NCBI GenBank assembly: GCA_013415665.1
Contig: JAAEEQ010000012.1
Span: 1-36,230 of the forward strand
Direction of reading: 5' to 3'
DNA from: Methanomicrobiales archaeon
GTDB lineage: Archaea; Halobacteriota; Methanomicrobia; Methanomicrobiales; Methanomicrobiaceae
Length of the DNA: 36,230 nt
Every line of letters starts with the position of its first letter. The stretch's first letter is position 1. A program made the translations under genes and the position numbers. The notes beneath the pieces are model-generated. The model was given only the letters and a program-made list of their open reading frames with translations, did not search any database and was not told the origin of the DNA. Shown piece after piece: positions 8,052 to 15,767 of this stretch.

Positions 8052-9248
8052 TTACGGATCGGAACGGCCGGCCTCACCGCCCTCTGGGCTCAAAAACAGG
8101 ATCGGGATGGGATTGCCGCTTTCCCGGACATAATCCCGGATTCTCCTGCCGACATGCTCCACCATCCCTCCCGATGTCAGGATCAGGGAATCCTGTCCGT
8201 TCAAGGCTTTCAGGATGCATTTGTCGACGACCCCGAAGGTAAATTCCACATCTATGTTTTCCAGCGCCGTCATTTCTTTTGCGTGCGTTCCCATGGCGCC
8301 GGTGTGGGCGATCCCGTGCCCGGCGATGCCCTCCCTGATCGCTGCGGCCCCTGCCCGTTCGACATCGCAGAGGTATATCGATCCCGGCGCTCCCGTGCCT
8401 CCCGGTGTCCTGATCCGTGATTCCAGCAGATCGGTGACGTCGAGAATGCTCCGGGGCACCTTATCCGTACCGATCAGGTTCCGCTGCACGAGCTCCCGGA
8501 AGAGTTCAAGGAGAACCGGTGGTTTGAGGCGGGCATCGTCGAGGAGCTGCCCGTCGGCAAAGACGCGGTCGGGCGGCCCCTGGCAGAGGAGATTTCCGTC
8601 CTTGACCAGGATAATCTCGTCGGCCCAGCGGTACGCGAGATCGACATCGTGGGTGGAGACGAGGATCGTCCTGCCCCCGTGGTTCAGCTCCTCGAGCAGG
8701 TCCATGATCTCCTCGGCGGTGGCCGGATCCAGCGAGCTCGTTGGTTCGTCAAAGATAAGAACCTCCGGCTCCATGGCGAGAATTCCGGCGATGGCGACCC
8801 TTTTCTTCTCGCCTCCCGAAAGGTGGTGGGGGGTTCGCCCCTCGAATCCGTCAAGGCCTACCGCCCGAAGCGAGCGTGCCACGGCGGTTTCGATCGCGGC
8901 ATGCTCCATGCCCAGGTTCAACGGCCCGAATGCCACATCCTGGTATACTGTCGGGGCAAAGAGCTGCATATCGGAGTTCTGAAAGACAAGGCCGACTTTT
9001 TTTCTCACTTCCCGGAGAGCCCGCGTGGTATAGGCAAGCGGCATGCCGTTGATCCGCACTTCGCCCCGTGCCGGCCGGAGCATGCCGTTGCACATCAGGA
9101 TCAGGGTCGTTTTTCCTGCGCCATTGGCGCCGACAAGGGCGATTTTTTTCCCTTTCGGAATGGCAAAGGAGATCCCGCGGAGGGCGTCAGGGAGGTTCGG
9201 GTAGGCGTAGTGGACAGCATTGAATTCGATAATCGGATCAAAGGGCAC
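8052..9248 (-). CDS. cbiO: Cobalt ECF transporter ATPase with extra C-terminal domain
   Basis: A 398-residue ATP-binding subunit of the CbiMNQO cobalt importer. The ABC part is complete: Walker A GANGAGKTT (40-48), Q-loop Gln90, signature LSGGE (143-147), Walker B LIFDEP (164-169) and switch His200. CbiO is normally about 270-280 residues; here roughly 110 more follow (about 285-390), with IYLCDVERAG, a THAKEMTALENIDVEFTFGVVDK stretch (positions 321-343) and DSLILTSGGMV. I do not recognise this domain. The start is GTG 9248, 1 base after the cbiQ stop. It ends convergently with cbiE. Confidence 0.92.
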   Translation of the reverse strand: MPFDPIIEFNAVHYAYPNLPDALRGISFAIPKGKKIALVGANGAGKTTLILMCNGMLRPARGEVRINGMPLAYTTRALREVRKKVGLVFQNSDMQLFAPTVYQDVAFGPLNLGMEHAAIETAVARSLRAVGLDGFEGRTPHHLSGGEKKRVAIAGILAMEPEVLIFDEPTSSLDPATAEEIMDLLEELNHGGRTILVSTHDVDLAYRWADEIILVKDGNLLCQGPPDRVFADGQLLDDARLKPPVLLELFRELVQRNLIGTDKVPRSILDVTDLLESRIRTPGGTGAPGSIYLCDVERAGAAAIREGIAGHGIAHTGAMGTHAKEMTALENIDVEFTFGVVDKCILKALNGQDSLILTSGGMVEHVGRRIRDYVRESGNPIPILFLSPEGGEAGRSDP

Positions 9249-9249
9249 G

Positions 9250-10032
9250 TCAGATCACCTGGATGTCAGCGGTAACGATGAGAATGAGGGTGCAGGCCGC
9301 AAGGTACGCGGCGACGCAGGCGGCACCCCGGAGGGAGAGCCGGGTGTCGGTACGGGGAAGTTCGAGTCTGCCGTCATAACAGCGCGAGTCCATCGCTCTC
9401 AAGAGGTCTTCGCCTTTCTCCCATGAGCGGATAAAGAGCATTGCACCCAGCATGGAACATGAGCGGACCGATCGTTTAAAACCGGTATACCCGTGCCGCA
9501 TTTCCTGCGCATTCTGAATGGCAATCGCTTCTCCGATCAGGACGAAGATGAACCGATAGACCAGCATCGAGAGATCGATGAACTCCCGCGGCAGACGCAG
9601 CGTTTGCATCACGGCAAAGAGCGACACCATCGGCGTGGTCAACGCGATGAAATAGAGGGAACACATGCCACCGAACGTCCGGGCAACGGCGAGAAGTCCG
9701 AGATTAACCGATGCGGCCGTCACCGAGAGCGAACATCCGAGGACGGTCGCTTCCCAGAGGTGGGCGCCGCCCCCCGTCAGGAGGACGAGCACGATCCCGC
9801 TGGTTGCGGCAAAACCGAAGGGTATCGCAAGCAGCCGCAGATACAGTCCTGCAGGGATTTTTGCGAGGATTATCGTAATGCACGCCATCGTGGCGGCGAT
9901 GCACAGGGGTGCTGCCGGGGATGCCGAGGAGACGCTGATGATAATCGCACCGATGCCGAGCACCAGCTTTAACCGTGCGTCGACATGCCTGAGTGCATTT
10001 TGATGTGCGAAGTCATCGAGAATATTCTCCAT
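9250..10032 (-). CDS. cbiQ: Cobalt ECF transporter transmembrane T component
   Basis: A 260-residue integral membrane protein, the transmembrane coupling (T) component of the cobalt ECF transporter. It has the usual CbiQ plan: an N-terminal hydrophobic block (LKLVLGIGAIIISVSS and after), several membrane segments to about residue 190, and a cytoplasmic ARG-type coupling helix region (MRHGYTGFKR, about 165-180, and LLRAMDSRCYDGR, about 200-213) that contacts CbiO. MDSRCYDG is the conserved second coupling motif. ATG 10032 lies 73 bases after cbiN; the spacer has no gene. The stop is one base before cbiO. Confidence 0.9.
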   Translation of the reverse strand: MENILDDFAHQNALRHVDARLKLVLGIGAIIISVSSASPAAPLCIAATMACITIILAKIPAGLYLRLLAIPFGFAATSGIVLVLLTGGGAHLWEATVLGCSLSVTAASVNLGLLAVARTFGGMCSLYFIALTTPMVSLFAVMQTLRLPREFIDLSMLVYRFIFVLIGEAIAIQNAQEMRHGYTGFKRSVRSCSMLGAMLFIRSWEKGEDLLRAMDSRCYDGRLELPRTDTRLSLRGAACVAAYLAACTLILIVTADIQVI

Positions 10033-10105
10033 TGGTGTTCACCGGTGCAGCAGTCGTGGCATACCTGTTGGGCCCTGAAGAAGAAAGGGGTATCTTTGAT
10101 GGTTG

Positions 10106-10408
10106 TCAGGATGCATGCTCGTTTTTCCCACGGTAGTACCCGAAGAAATAACCGATGACAAGGGCGCCGATGGCTGCCTGGAGACTGAAGAACAGGGACT
10201 CGATCTCACCGCTCGGGGGCTCCCAGAGAGGTGAGAACCATGGCTCGTAGCCGGATGCCTCGATGATTTCTGCAGCGTTGCCGTCGGCCCCGCCCCATGC
10301 CTCTTCGCCCTCGCCAAGGTTCGCCTGAATCGCGGCGTTCTGGACGAGGAAGATGGCGGCGAAGATGATGATGGCGGCTGCCACGACCAGTTCGAGCCCG
10401 TATTTCAT
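10106..10408 (-). CDS. cbiN: Cobalt transporter accessory membrane protein CbiN
   Basis: A 100-residue protein with two membrane segments (about 6-23 and 74-91) and an extracytoplasmic loop between them. The loop contains [43 protein letters not shown] (positions 39-81), where [21 protein letters not shown] is the CbiN hallmark. CbiN stimulates cobalt loading of CbiM, and its presence, not NikN/NikL, argues for cobalt as substrate. ATG 10408 overlaps the cbiM stop by four bases. Confidence 0.92.
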   Translation of the reverse strand: MKYGLELVVAAAIIIFAAIFLVQNAAIQANLGEGEEAWGGADGNAAEIIEASGYEPWFSPLWEPPSGEIESLFFSLQAAIGALVIGYFFGYYRGKNEHAS

Positions 10409-11100
10409 GCAAGGGCCTCCCGTATTTTATTGACGGAATTCTGGCTCAGGACCTCCAGCCGTACGAGCAGATCCGGCCTGACGGCGATGATGTATTTGAA
10501 GATGAGCGCGATGATCAGCCCTTCGATAATGGCCAGGGGGATTTGCGTGATGGCAAACACCGTCCCGAATGCTGCAAGCGAAGCAAAAATGCCGCCTGCT
10601 TCGGCGGGGAACGCAACCGCCAGCTGCACGGACGTGACGATATAGGTGGCGAGATCCGCCAGCGCGGCCGCAAGGAAGACCGTAACGAACGTATTCACGC
10701 CGGCCTTCGTTCCGAGGCGGTAGATGCCGAAAGCGACGAGCGGCCCTGCGATGCCCATCGAAAAGACGTTTGCGCCGAGGGTGGTCAGGCCGCCGTGGGC
10801 GAGGAACAGCGCCTGGTACAGGAGGACGATAAGGCCGAGCACGGACGTGATGAACGGCCCGAACAGAATGGCGCCGAGCCCCGTGCCCGTCGGGTGGGAG
10901 CAGCTGCCCGTTACCGAGGGCAGTTTGAGCGACGAAAGGACGAAGACGAACGCACCGGCGACGGCAAGGAGGGGGAGCGCTTCACGGCGTTCTTCAAAAA
11001 GCCTGCGTAACTGGAACATACCGTAGATGACGAATGGCGCGGAAATGATGAACCAAATCTGCCACCACGGTCCGGGGAGGAATCCTTCCATGATATGCAT
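10405..11100 (-). CDS. cbiM: Cobalt ECF transporter substrate-binding protein CbiM
   Basis: A 231-residue integral membrane S component that binds Co(II). The extreme N-terminus MHIMEGFLP is diagnostic: the N-terminal amine, His2 and later His residues form the square metal site. [18 protein letters not shown] in the middle contains the conserved SCSHPTG-type metal motif. About seven hydrophobic segments follow. ATG 11100 has AGGGGTG upstream. It is first in cbiM-N-Q-O, transcribed away from cobB, and its promoter region carries a palindrome and a motif shared with cbiT, suggesting joint control of cobalt import and corrin synthesis. Confidence 0.93.
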   Translation of the reverse strand: MHIMEGFLPGPWWQIWFIISAPFVIYGMFQLRRLFEERREALPLLAVAGAFVFVLSSLKLPSVTGSCSHPTGTGLGAILFGPFITSVLGLIVLLYQALFLAHGGLTTLGANVFSMGIAGPLVAFGIYRLGTKAGVNTFVTVFLAAALADLATYIVTSVQLAVAFPAEAGGIFASLAAFGTVFAITQIPLAIIEGLIIALIFKYIIAVRPDLLVRLEVLSQNSVNKIREALA

Positions 11101-11176
11101 ATAACACCCCTAAATCAAATTAATATGATTTAATACAATTTTACTTTTATTATGTGGGCTGACGTGTTATTTAACT
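11101..11176. promoter_or_regulatory. cbiM/cobB divergent control region with palindrome and 10-bp repeats
   Basis: From 11111 the sequence reads as 10-base blocks: TAAATCAAAT, TAATATGATT, TAATACAATT, TTACTTTTAT. A near-perfect dyad, AAATCAAATTAATATGATTT (11112-11131), differs from its reverse complement at two bases. TAATACAATTTTACTTT (11131-11147) matches the cbiT promoter motif at 16 of 17 bases. ATAACAC (11101-11107) and GTGTTAT (11164-11170) form an outer inverted pair. On the minus strand the dyad lies between the likely cbiM TATA region (about 11140-11150) and its ribosome binding site. TTATTTAAC near 11168-11176 may be the cobB TATA box, giving a leader of about 100 bases. No gene lies in 11101-11300. 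Confidence 0.45.
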
Positions 11177-11300
11177 GTTGTTTTTCATATGGCGGCGGCA
11201 TGCCGACAGACAAAAGAGCATTTACCGGAGGATGCAGAATAGTAGATAACCACCGGCGGGCGGGCAGATCCGGCCCGGGAGATATGATGCGGAGAAAGCC

Positions 11301-12629
11301 ATGATCCCGAGAATTGTCGTAGCGGGGACGCACAGCGGGTGCGGGAAAACGTCAATCGCAGGCGGCATCATGGCTGCGCTGACAGCACGCGGGCTCCGTG
11401 TCCAGCCCTTCAAGGTCGGCCCGGATTTCATAGATCCTTCGCACCACACCGCCATCTGCGGCCGCAGATCCCGCAACCTCGATGCGTACATGATGGGCGA
11501 GGATGGCGTGCGTGCGACATTTGCCGGCGCTTCGGAGGGTGCGGACATCGCGGTTATCGAGGGCGTGATGGGGATGTACGACGGGCTCGACGGCTCGGAT
11601 ACCGGAAGCACCGCACATATCGCACGGATTCTCGACGCACCGGTGATGCTCGTGTGCGATGTGAAAGGGATGTCCCGGAGCACCCACGCCCTTGTTTCGG
11701 GATTTTCCCGGTTTGATCCGCATATCCGCTTCGCGGGTGCCATCTGCAACCGCGTCGGAAGCCCCCGCCATCGCGCCATGATCGAAGAGGGGCAATCACT
11801 GCCGTTTCTCGGCTGGGTGCCGGTAACTGTTGAGGGAACGGTGCCCAGCCGTCACCTGGGCCTCCGGATGGCGCATGAGACCGGTGCCGTCGCACATTTC
11901 GGCAGGCTGGTCGAGGAGCACTGCGACCTTGATGCAATCTTAGCGGCAAGCCGGGATGTCGCACCATTCCGTGCACCTGCCGCCGTCCCGCTCCGGCACA
12001 CCACGCCGGCGGTGCGGCTAGGCATCGCCTACGACGAAGCGTTCTGTTTCTACTACCAGGACAACTTCGACCGCCTGCGCCGGGCGGGGGCAGAGCTCTG
12101 CTTTTTCAGCCCGCTTTCCGATCGCCTGCCCGATGTGGACGGGGTCTATCTCGGGGGCGGCTATCCTGAACTCCACGCGGCGGCGCTCTCTACTGCCCCC
12201 TGCCGGAGCGATCTTAAGCGGGCCGTCGATGGAGGGCTTCCTGTGTATGCCGAGTGCGGCGGACTTGCCTATCTGACGGCGGGGATATCGACCGGAGAGG
12301 GGGATTATCCCATGGTGGGGTGCCTTCCCGCCCGGACGGTCATGCAGCACCGTTTTGCAGCCCTGGGCTATGTCGACGCGGTCTGCACCGGCGGCACCTC
12401 CCTCATGCCGCAGGGCATGCATCTACGGGGCCATGAATTCCACTATTCACGGTGCGAATGCGATCCCGAAGCCCGGTTTGCGCTGCGCCTTTCCCGCGGA
12501 ACGGGGATCGGCGGTGGGAAAGACGGGTTGTATGCGGGAAATGTTCTCGCAGGGTACACCCATGCATACTTTACCGACACGCAGGCCCGGTCTTTTGTCG
12601 CTGCGATCAGCACTGCTTCACGGGCCTAG
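11301..12629 (+). CDS. cbiA: Cobyrinate a,c-diamide synthase
   Basis: A 442-residue two-domain enzyme that amidates the a and c carboxylates of cob(II)yrinate with glutamine and ATP. The N-terminal dethiobiotin-synthetase-like domain has the P-loop GTHSGCGKTS (9-18), KVGPDFIDPSHH and EGVMGMYDG. The C-terminal class I glutamine amidotransferase domain has the nucleophile in YAECGGLAYL (Cys319) and GHEFHYS (His378). It can equally be named cobB or cfbB-like: in methanogens a paralogue amidates Ni-sirohydrochlorin for F430. The location beside the cobalamin genes favours CbiA. ATG 11301 has GGAGAAAGCC upstream. Confidence 0.88.
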   Translation: MIPRIVVAGTHSGCGKTSIAGGIMAALTARGLRVQPFKVGPDFIDPSHHTAICGRRSRNLDAYMMGEDGVRATFAGASEGADIAVIEGVMGMYDGLDGSDTGSTAHIARILDAPVMLVCDVKGMSRSTHALVSGFSRFDPHIRFAGAICNRVGSPRHRAMIEEGQSLPFLGWVPVTVEGTVPSRHLGLRMAHETGAVAHFGRLVEEHCDLDAILAASRDVAPFRAPAAVPLRHTTPAVRLGIAYDEAFCFYYQDNFDRLRRAGAELCFFSPLSDRLPDVDGVYLGGGYPELHAAALSTAPCRSDLKRAVDGGLPVYAECGGLAYLTAGISTGEGDYPMVGCLPARTVMQHRFAALGYVDAVCTGGTSLMPQGMHLRGHEFHYSRCECDPEARFALRLSRGTGIGGGKDGLYAGNVLAGYTHAYFTDTQARSFVAAISTASRA

Positions 12630-12657
12630 ACGGGCGCAGACCCTGCGGTGCACGGGA

Positions 12658-12672
12658 AGGGATTTAAGGAAA
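12658..12672 (+). promoter_or_regulatory. Probable TATA box of the 59-aa gene
   Basis: GATTTAAGG (12661-12669) follows a purine-rich stretch (GGGAAGG) and is centred about 46 bases before ATG 12711. It is a standard archaeal TATA-like element with room for a leader of about 20 bases. Confidence 0.35.
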
Positions 12673-12710
12673 ACACGTATCAGGCGGAAGGCACAATATA
12701 GACCATAGAC

Positions 12711-12890
12711 ATGATCACCAAGGCAATTCTTGATGACGACGAGACCTTTTCACTCCTCCTTCAGCTCACGGATATTGCCGCAGCTGCGCACGAGCGCGGC
12801 GATTATGAAAAACGTGATCAGGCGCTCGACGAGATCCGGCAGCTGCGGGAAAAGATAACCCGCATTAAATACGGCGAAGAATCCGGATAA
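12711..12890 (+). CDS. Small acidic helical protein of unknown function (59 aa)
   Basis: A 59-residue reading frame, MITKAILDDDETFSLLLQL at the start and KITRIKYGEESG at the end. It is strongly charged, with a DDDE patch at 8-11 and a likely long amphipathic helix from about residue 12 to 53 (AAAHERGDYEKRDQALDEI). I do not recognise the family. Reasons to call it real: clean ATG-to-TAA frame, codon use like its neighbours (third-position GC), a TATA-like element at the right distance, and no competing gene on either strand. Against: no clear ribosome binding site. It stands alone between cobB and the convergent EndoQ gene. Confidence 0.6.
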   Translation: MITKAILDDDETFSLLLQLTDIAAAAHERGDYEKRDQALDEIRQLREKITRIKYGEESG

Positions 12891-12965
12891 TGCCGGACCA
12901 CGATACCGGGTGGCGCACGGATGTGCCGGTGCGGCAGGAGAAGGCGTGCGGAAAAACGGGCGGCA

Positions 12966-14081
12966 TCACAACGAAAATGAACCGTATTTGCCGCCCCCGC
13001 CGGGAAGAAGGGTGATCTTGCCTTCCCGAAACGATCCAATTGCCGCTGCGATACGCCGGTCAACCGCCGCGATCTCCTCAAGCGGAATATCGATAAGGAT
13101 TCCGATCTCGGGACCGAGCCTGTCGATTAGCATCTGATACAGGCACCTGCAGCCGGCGGTTTCCGGGGACGACGTGCCCAGGACCACGCGTATTATCTCT
13201 CCAAGCGGAATGATATGGCAGTACGGGGGGCGGGGCAGCGGTTCGGCGTCCGTGAGTTCGCGTGCGCGATCCCGCACTCCCTTTTTGATCCGTCCTCCGT
13301 CAAGCGGGCACCGCCAGGCCAGGGCATCCGCCTCAGCCGGCGAGTACCGCGTGAAGCACCGGGTACATGCCGTCCGGTTGTATTTTCCTTCTTCCGGGAA
13401 ATATCCGGCGTTCATGACGATATCGCCCTTCAGCACGCTCCCGATCACGGCACCCACCGTGCCCCGCCCGATCCGGATACGGTTGAATTCTCTGCCTATT
13501 TTGGCGGGCGATGGGCTGTGGGCGTCCGAATTGGAGAGGAACGGAACGCCCCGCAGTTCACTGATGCCTGCACCGTACGAGCTGTCGGCAGAGAGCCCCA
13601 GTTCGAGATAATCCGCCGTTTCCCCGCCGTAGCACCCGTGCAGTGTGTTAAAATGCGCATAGATGCCTGTCCAGGGGGTGAAGGCATGGGCCGGCCCGAC
13701 ATGCCCTCCCTCCTCGTGAATGATCCGGGCAATCTCACCGCCCGAAAGACGCACCTGGGGGCGCCCGCCGGTGACCATGTTTTTGGAGAAGGGGGCCATC
13801 CGGGAGGTGCAGTTCGCAAAAATGTCCATCTCGGGGGCAAGAATCAGGTGATGCACCCTGTTTCGGTCCTCGACTTCGGCGGACGGCACCACGATGACGC
13901 CTGCATCGTTCTCCAGGAAATCGCCCCACTGCAGGCGCCATTCGGGGTGGAAGGCGTCGCCGGTGGCAAGCACCCCGATCCCCTTGATCGCACAGGCGTC
14001 GAGGAGTGCAGGGGGTGTCATGCGGGGTGACACCGCCATCGAAAAAGGAGAGTGGATATGCAGGTCGGCGTTTACGTCCAT
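12966..14081 (-). CDS. endoQ: EndoQ-like PHP-domain DNA repair endonuclease
   Basis: A 371-residue protein of the endonuclease Q family, which nicks DNA 5' of hypoxanthine, uracil or abasic sites. ADLHIHSPFSMAVSP (5-19; His8, His10) is PHP motif 1, TGDAFHP (40-46) motif 2, and HVGPAHAFTPWTG and LSNSDAHSPSP (182-192) complete the metal site. A zinc-finger region follows (Cys239, Cys242, Cys258), then GGRIKKGVRDRARELTD, a family hallmark. The fourth zinc ligand expected at CPxC is Asp261. ATG 14081 is one base past the stop of the PAC2 gene, so translation is probably coupled; longer in-frame starts would overlap that gene. Confidence 0.82.
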   Translation of the reverse strand: MDVNADLHIHSPFSMAVSPRMTPPALLDACAIKGIGVLATGDAFHPEWRLQWGDFLENDAGVIVVPSAEVEDRNRVHHLILAPEMDIFANCTSRMAPFSKNMVTGGRPQVRLSGGEIARIIHEEGGHVGPAHAFTPWTGIYAHFNTLHGCYGGETADYLELGLSADSSYGAGISELRGVPFLSNSDAHSPSPAKIGREFNRIRIGRGTVGAVIGSVLKGDIVMNAGYFPEEGKYNRTACTRCFTRYSPAEADALAWRCPLDGGRIKKGVRDRARELTDAEPLPRPPYCHIIPLGEIIRVVLGTSSPETAGCRCLYQMLIDRLGPEIGILIDIPLEEIAAVDRRIAAAIGSFREGKITLLPGGGGKYGSFSL

Positions 14082-14082
14082 A

Positions 14083-14826
14083 TCAGCCGATGTAATTGAG
14101 TTCCTCGTCGTTTTTCGCTTCTTCCATCTGGCGAAGCTTCTCGACAAGATGCTCCATTTCACCTGCCCGTTCCTGAAGCGTGGTCGTATCCACGGTAATT
14201 CCGGTCAGTTTGCAGAGCACGGTCATCAGGCTGTGGGCGCTGATCGGATCGACAAGGTATCCCGATGTCTCTCCCATCAGGCAGATGCCCTCGATGTCGC
14301 GGAATCCTCCCAGCCCGAGCAGGAGGCCGGAAGCCCCGACAATACCGCCGCCCGGTTCGTCGCGGGTGAAGACTGCTCCGGCTGCCTCAACTTCTTCGCG
14401 CAGGTGCGGCCGGTTGACCGCCCCGAGTACGCGGGGTTCGTCGATGAGGTGGCCGACGCCATACCCGCCGAGGGTATAAATCCGCCGCACTCCAAGCTCT
14501 TCCGCGATATCGAGGTACGCGCTGGCAAGGAGGTAATGCCCCTCTCCCGAGGCGCTCTGGTAGTCACCCACCAAAAACAGGATCGGGCGGTCGCCGGCAT
14601 AGCGGAAGATTTCATTGCAGACAAGCCTGGTCGTGCCGTCGCCGTCCAGCAGCACCTGCGGAGGGAAATAGATGGAATGAATCTCGGCAATCTTTTCGGC
14701 ACCGAGTTCGTGGATGAGGTGTTCTGCCACGAGTTTTCCCACCTGCCCGACGCCCGGAAGCCCTTCGATCAGGATGCACTCCTGCGGTTCGATCTCCTCG
14801 AAAAAATGTACCTCTATCGGATCCAT
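14083..14826 (-). CDS. Proteasome assembly chaperone family (PAC2) protein
   Basis: A 247-residue PAC2/PbaA-type protein. EGLPGVGQVGKLVAEHLI (21-38) is the family's N-terminal signature, YTLGGYGVGHL and LLLGLGGFRDIEGICLMGETSGYLVDP the central ones. The last 30 residues are a charged helix (EMEHLVEKLRQMEEAKNDEEL), probably coiled coil. Archaeal members can bind proteasome components, but the function is not settled. ATG 14826 follows AGGAGGATGA, a strong site, and overlaps nop10 by 13 bases. The order L44e-S27e-aIF2alpha-nop10-PAC2 is a common archaeal cluster. Confidence 0.88.
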   Translation of the reverse strand: MDPIEVHFFEEIEPQECILIEGLPGVGQVGKLVAEHLIHELGAEKIAEIHSIYFPPQVLLDGDGTTRLVCNEIFRYAGDRPILFLVGDYQSASGEGHYLLASAYLDIAEELGVRRIYTLGGYGVGHLIDEPRVLGAVNRPHLREEVEAAGAVFTRDEPGGGIVGASGLLLGLGGFRDIEGICLMGETSGYLVDPISAHSLMTVLCKLTGITVDTTTLQERAGEMEHLVEKLRQMEEAKNDEELNYIG

Positions 14827-14975
14827 TGTTTCATCCTCCTGCGATAGCCCCCGTAGTGGTCCTGGGGGGAAAAACGCCCCGGATGCGCGGCTCCGGTGGG
14901 ATTGCCGCATACCGGGCAGACTTCTGCGAGCGTATACCTGCCGTCCCGGGAACACCTTCGGATTTTACCGGTCAT
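14814..14975 (-). CDS. nop10: H/ACA ribonucleoprotein subunit Nop10
   Basis: A 53-residue protein, part of the H/ACA RNP that guides pseudouridylation of rRNA with Cbf5, Gar1 and L7Ae. TGKIRRCSRDGRYTL opens the protein, VCPVCGN (19-25) supplies zinc-ribbon cysteines, and HPGRFSPQDHYGGYRR (31-46) is the conserved Cbf5-binding linker. One zinc ligand position carries the altered pair CSRDG in place of the more usual CPKCG, so the first Cys pair has only Cys8. ATG 14975 overlaps the aIF2-alpha stop (ATGA), and the 3' end overlaps the PAC2 gene by 13 bases. Confidence 0.9.
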   Translation of the reverse strand: MTGKIRRCSRDGRYTLAEVCPVCGNPTGAAHPGRFSPQDHYGGYRRRMKQWIR

Positions 14976-15760
14976 TGATGCTTTCCGGACCGCTGCTTAC
15001 GGACGAACCTGCCGCTGCCTTCCGCCCGTTCGACAACGCCGATTGCGGCAGACGCGGCCTTCTCGATTGCTTTTTCCGCCTGCTTGTAATCAGGGGCGGT
15101 GACCTTGATCGCATATTTCGGCGCACCGATGTAGTTGATGTCTATCTCGACGCCGTCGATCTTGGGCTGGGCGCTCCTGAGCGCACGCCGGATGACATTC
15201 ACGCCGTCCGGTTTGTTCGACGTCAGAACAAGGTGCCCCGAGATCGTCACCTTCGAGATTTTGACATTCTCGCCGGCAACGGTGATGAGCGCACCCGCAA
15301 CCTTCGCATCAAGACCGAGCTTTTTTAAGGTGCCCTTCTCATCGAGCAGCACATCTTCGAATACCGGATAGAGCATCCCGTATTCCCGGTAAAAGATATC
15401 CTCGATCGCTTTTGCGTCCGCACCCGAGGCTTCGGCAACAAAACCAATCCATTTGTGGGCTTTCTGTTCGTTTTTCCACTCGTGGATCTTTTCACGGTGC
15501 TGGTGCTCGTTGACATCCTTGAGCGAGAGATCGATGTGACCGCGGTTTTTATCGACATGCAGAACCTTGCAGACCACCTTCTGCCCTTCCCGCACGTAAT
15601 CGCGGATATATTTGATCCATCCCCGCGCGATTTCTGCAATAGGGATGAGCCCTTCCCGGCCGCTGTACTCGTCGAGGGTAACGAATGCGACAAAATCCTT
15701 TACGTTCGTTACCGTGCAGACAACCAGTTCGCCGGTTTCGGGCCAGTCTCGCTCATGCAT
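14972..15760 (-). CDS. eif2a: Translation initiation factor aIF2 subunit alpha
   Basis: A 262-residue alpha subunit of archaeal initiation factor 2, which with beta and gamma brings Met-tRNAi to the ribosome. The N-terminal S1 domain (about 7-85) includes GELVVCTVTNVKDFVAFVTLDEY and GREGLIPIAEIARGWIKYIRDYVREGQKVVCKVL (around 34-68). A helical domain and a C-terminal alpha/beta domain (IDINYIGAPKYAIKVTAPDYKQAE) follow. I use ATG 15760, giving MHERDWPETGEL as in relatives; an in-frame TTG at 15775 would add five residues and overlap S27e. The end overlaps nop10. Confidence 0.95.
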   Translation of the reverse strand: MHERDWPETGELVVCTVTNVKDFVAFVTLDEYSGREGLIPIAEIARGWIKYIRDYVREGQKVVCKVLHVDKNRGHIDLSLKDVNEHQHREKIHEWKNEQKAHKWIGFVAEASGADAKAIEDIFYREYGMLYPVFEDVLLDEKGTLKKLGLDAKVAGALITVAGENVKISKVTISGHLVLTSNKPDGVNVIRRALRSAQPKIDGVEIDINYIGAPKYAIKVTAPDYKQAEKAIEKAASAAIGVVERAEGSGRFVRKQRSGKHQ

Positions 15761-15767
15761 ATCAGCA

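Noticed and set aside
11177-11300. Cobalamin riboswitch in the cobB leader
   Set aside because: No B12-box-like conserved sequence or matching helices were found; the leader has only scattered G/C-rich dyads.
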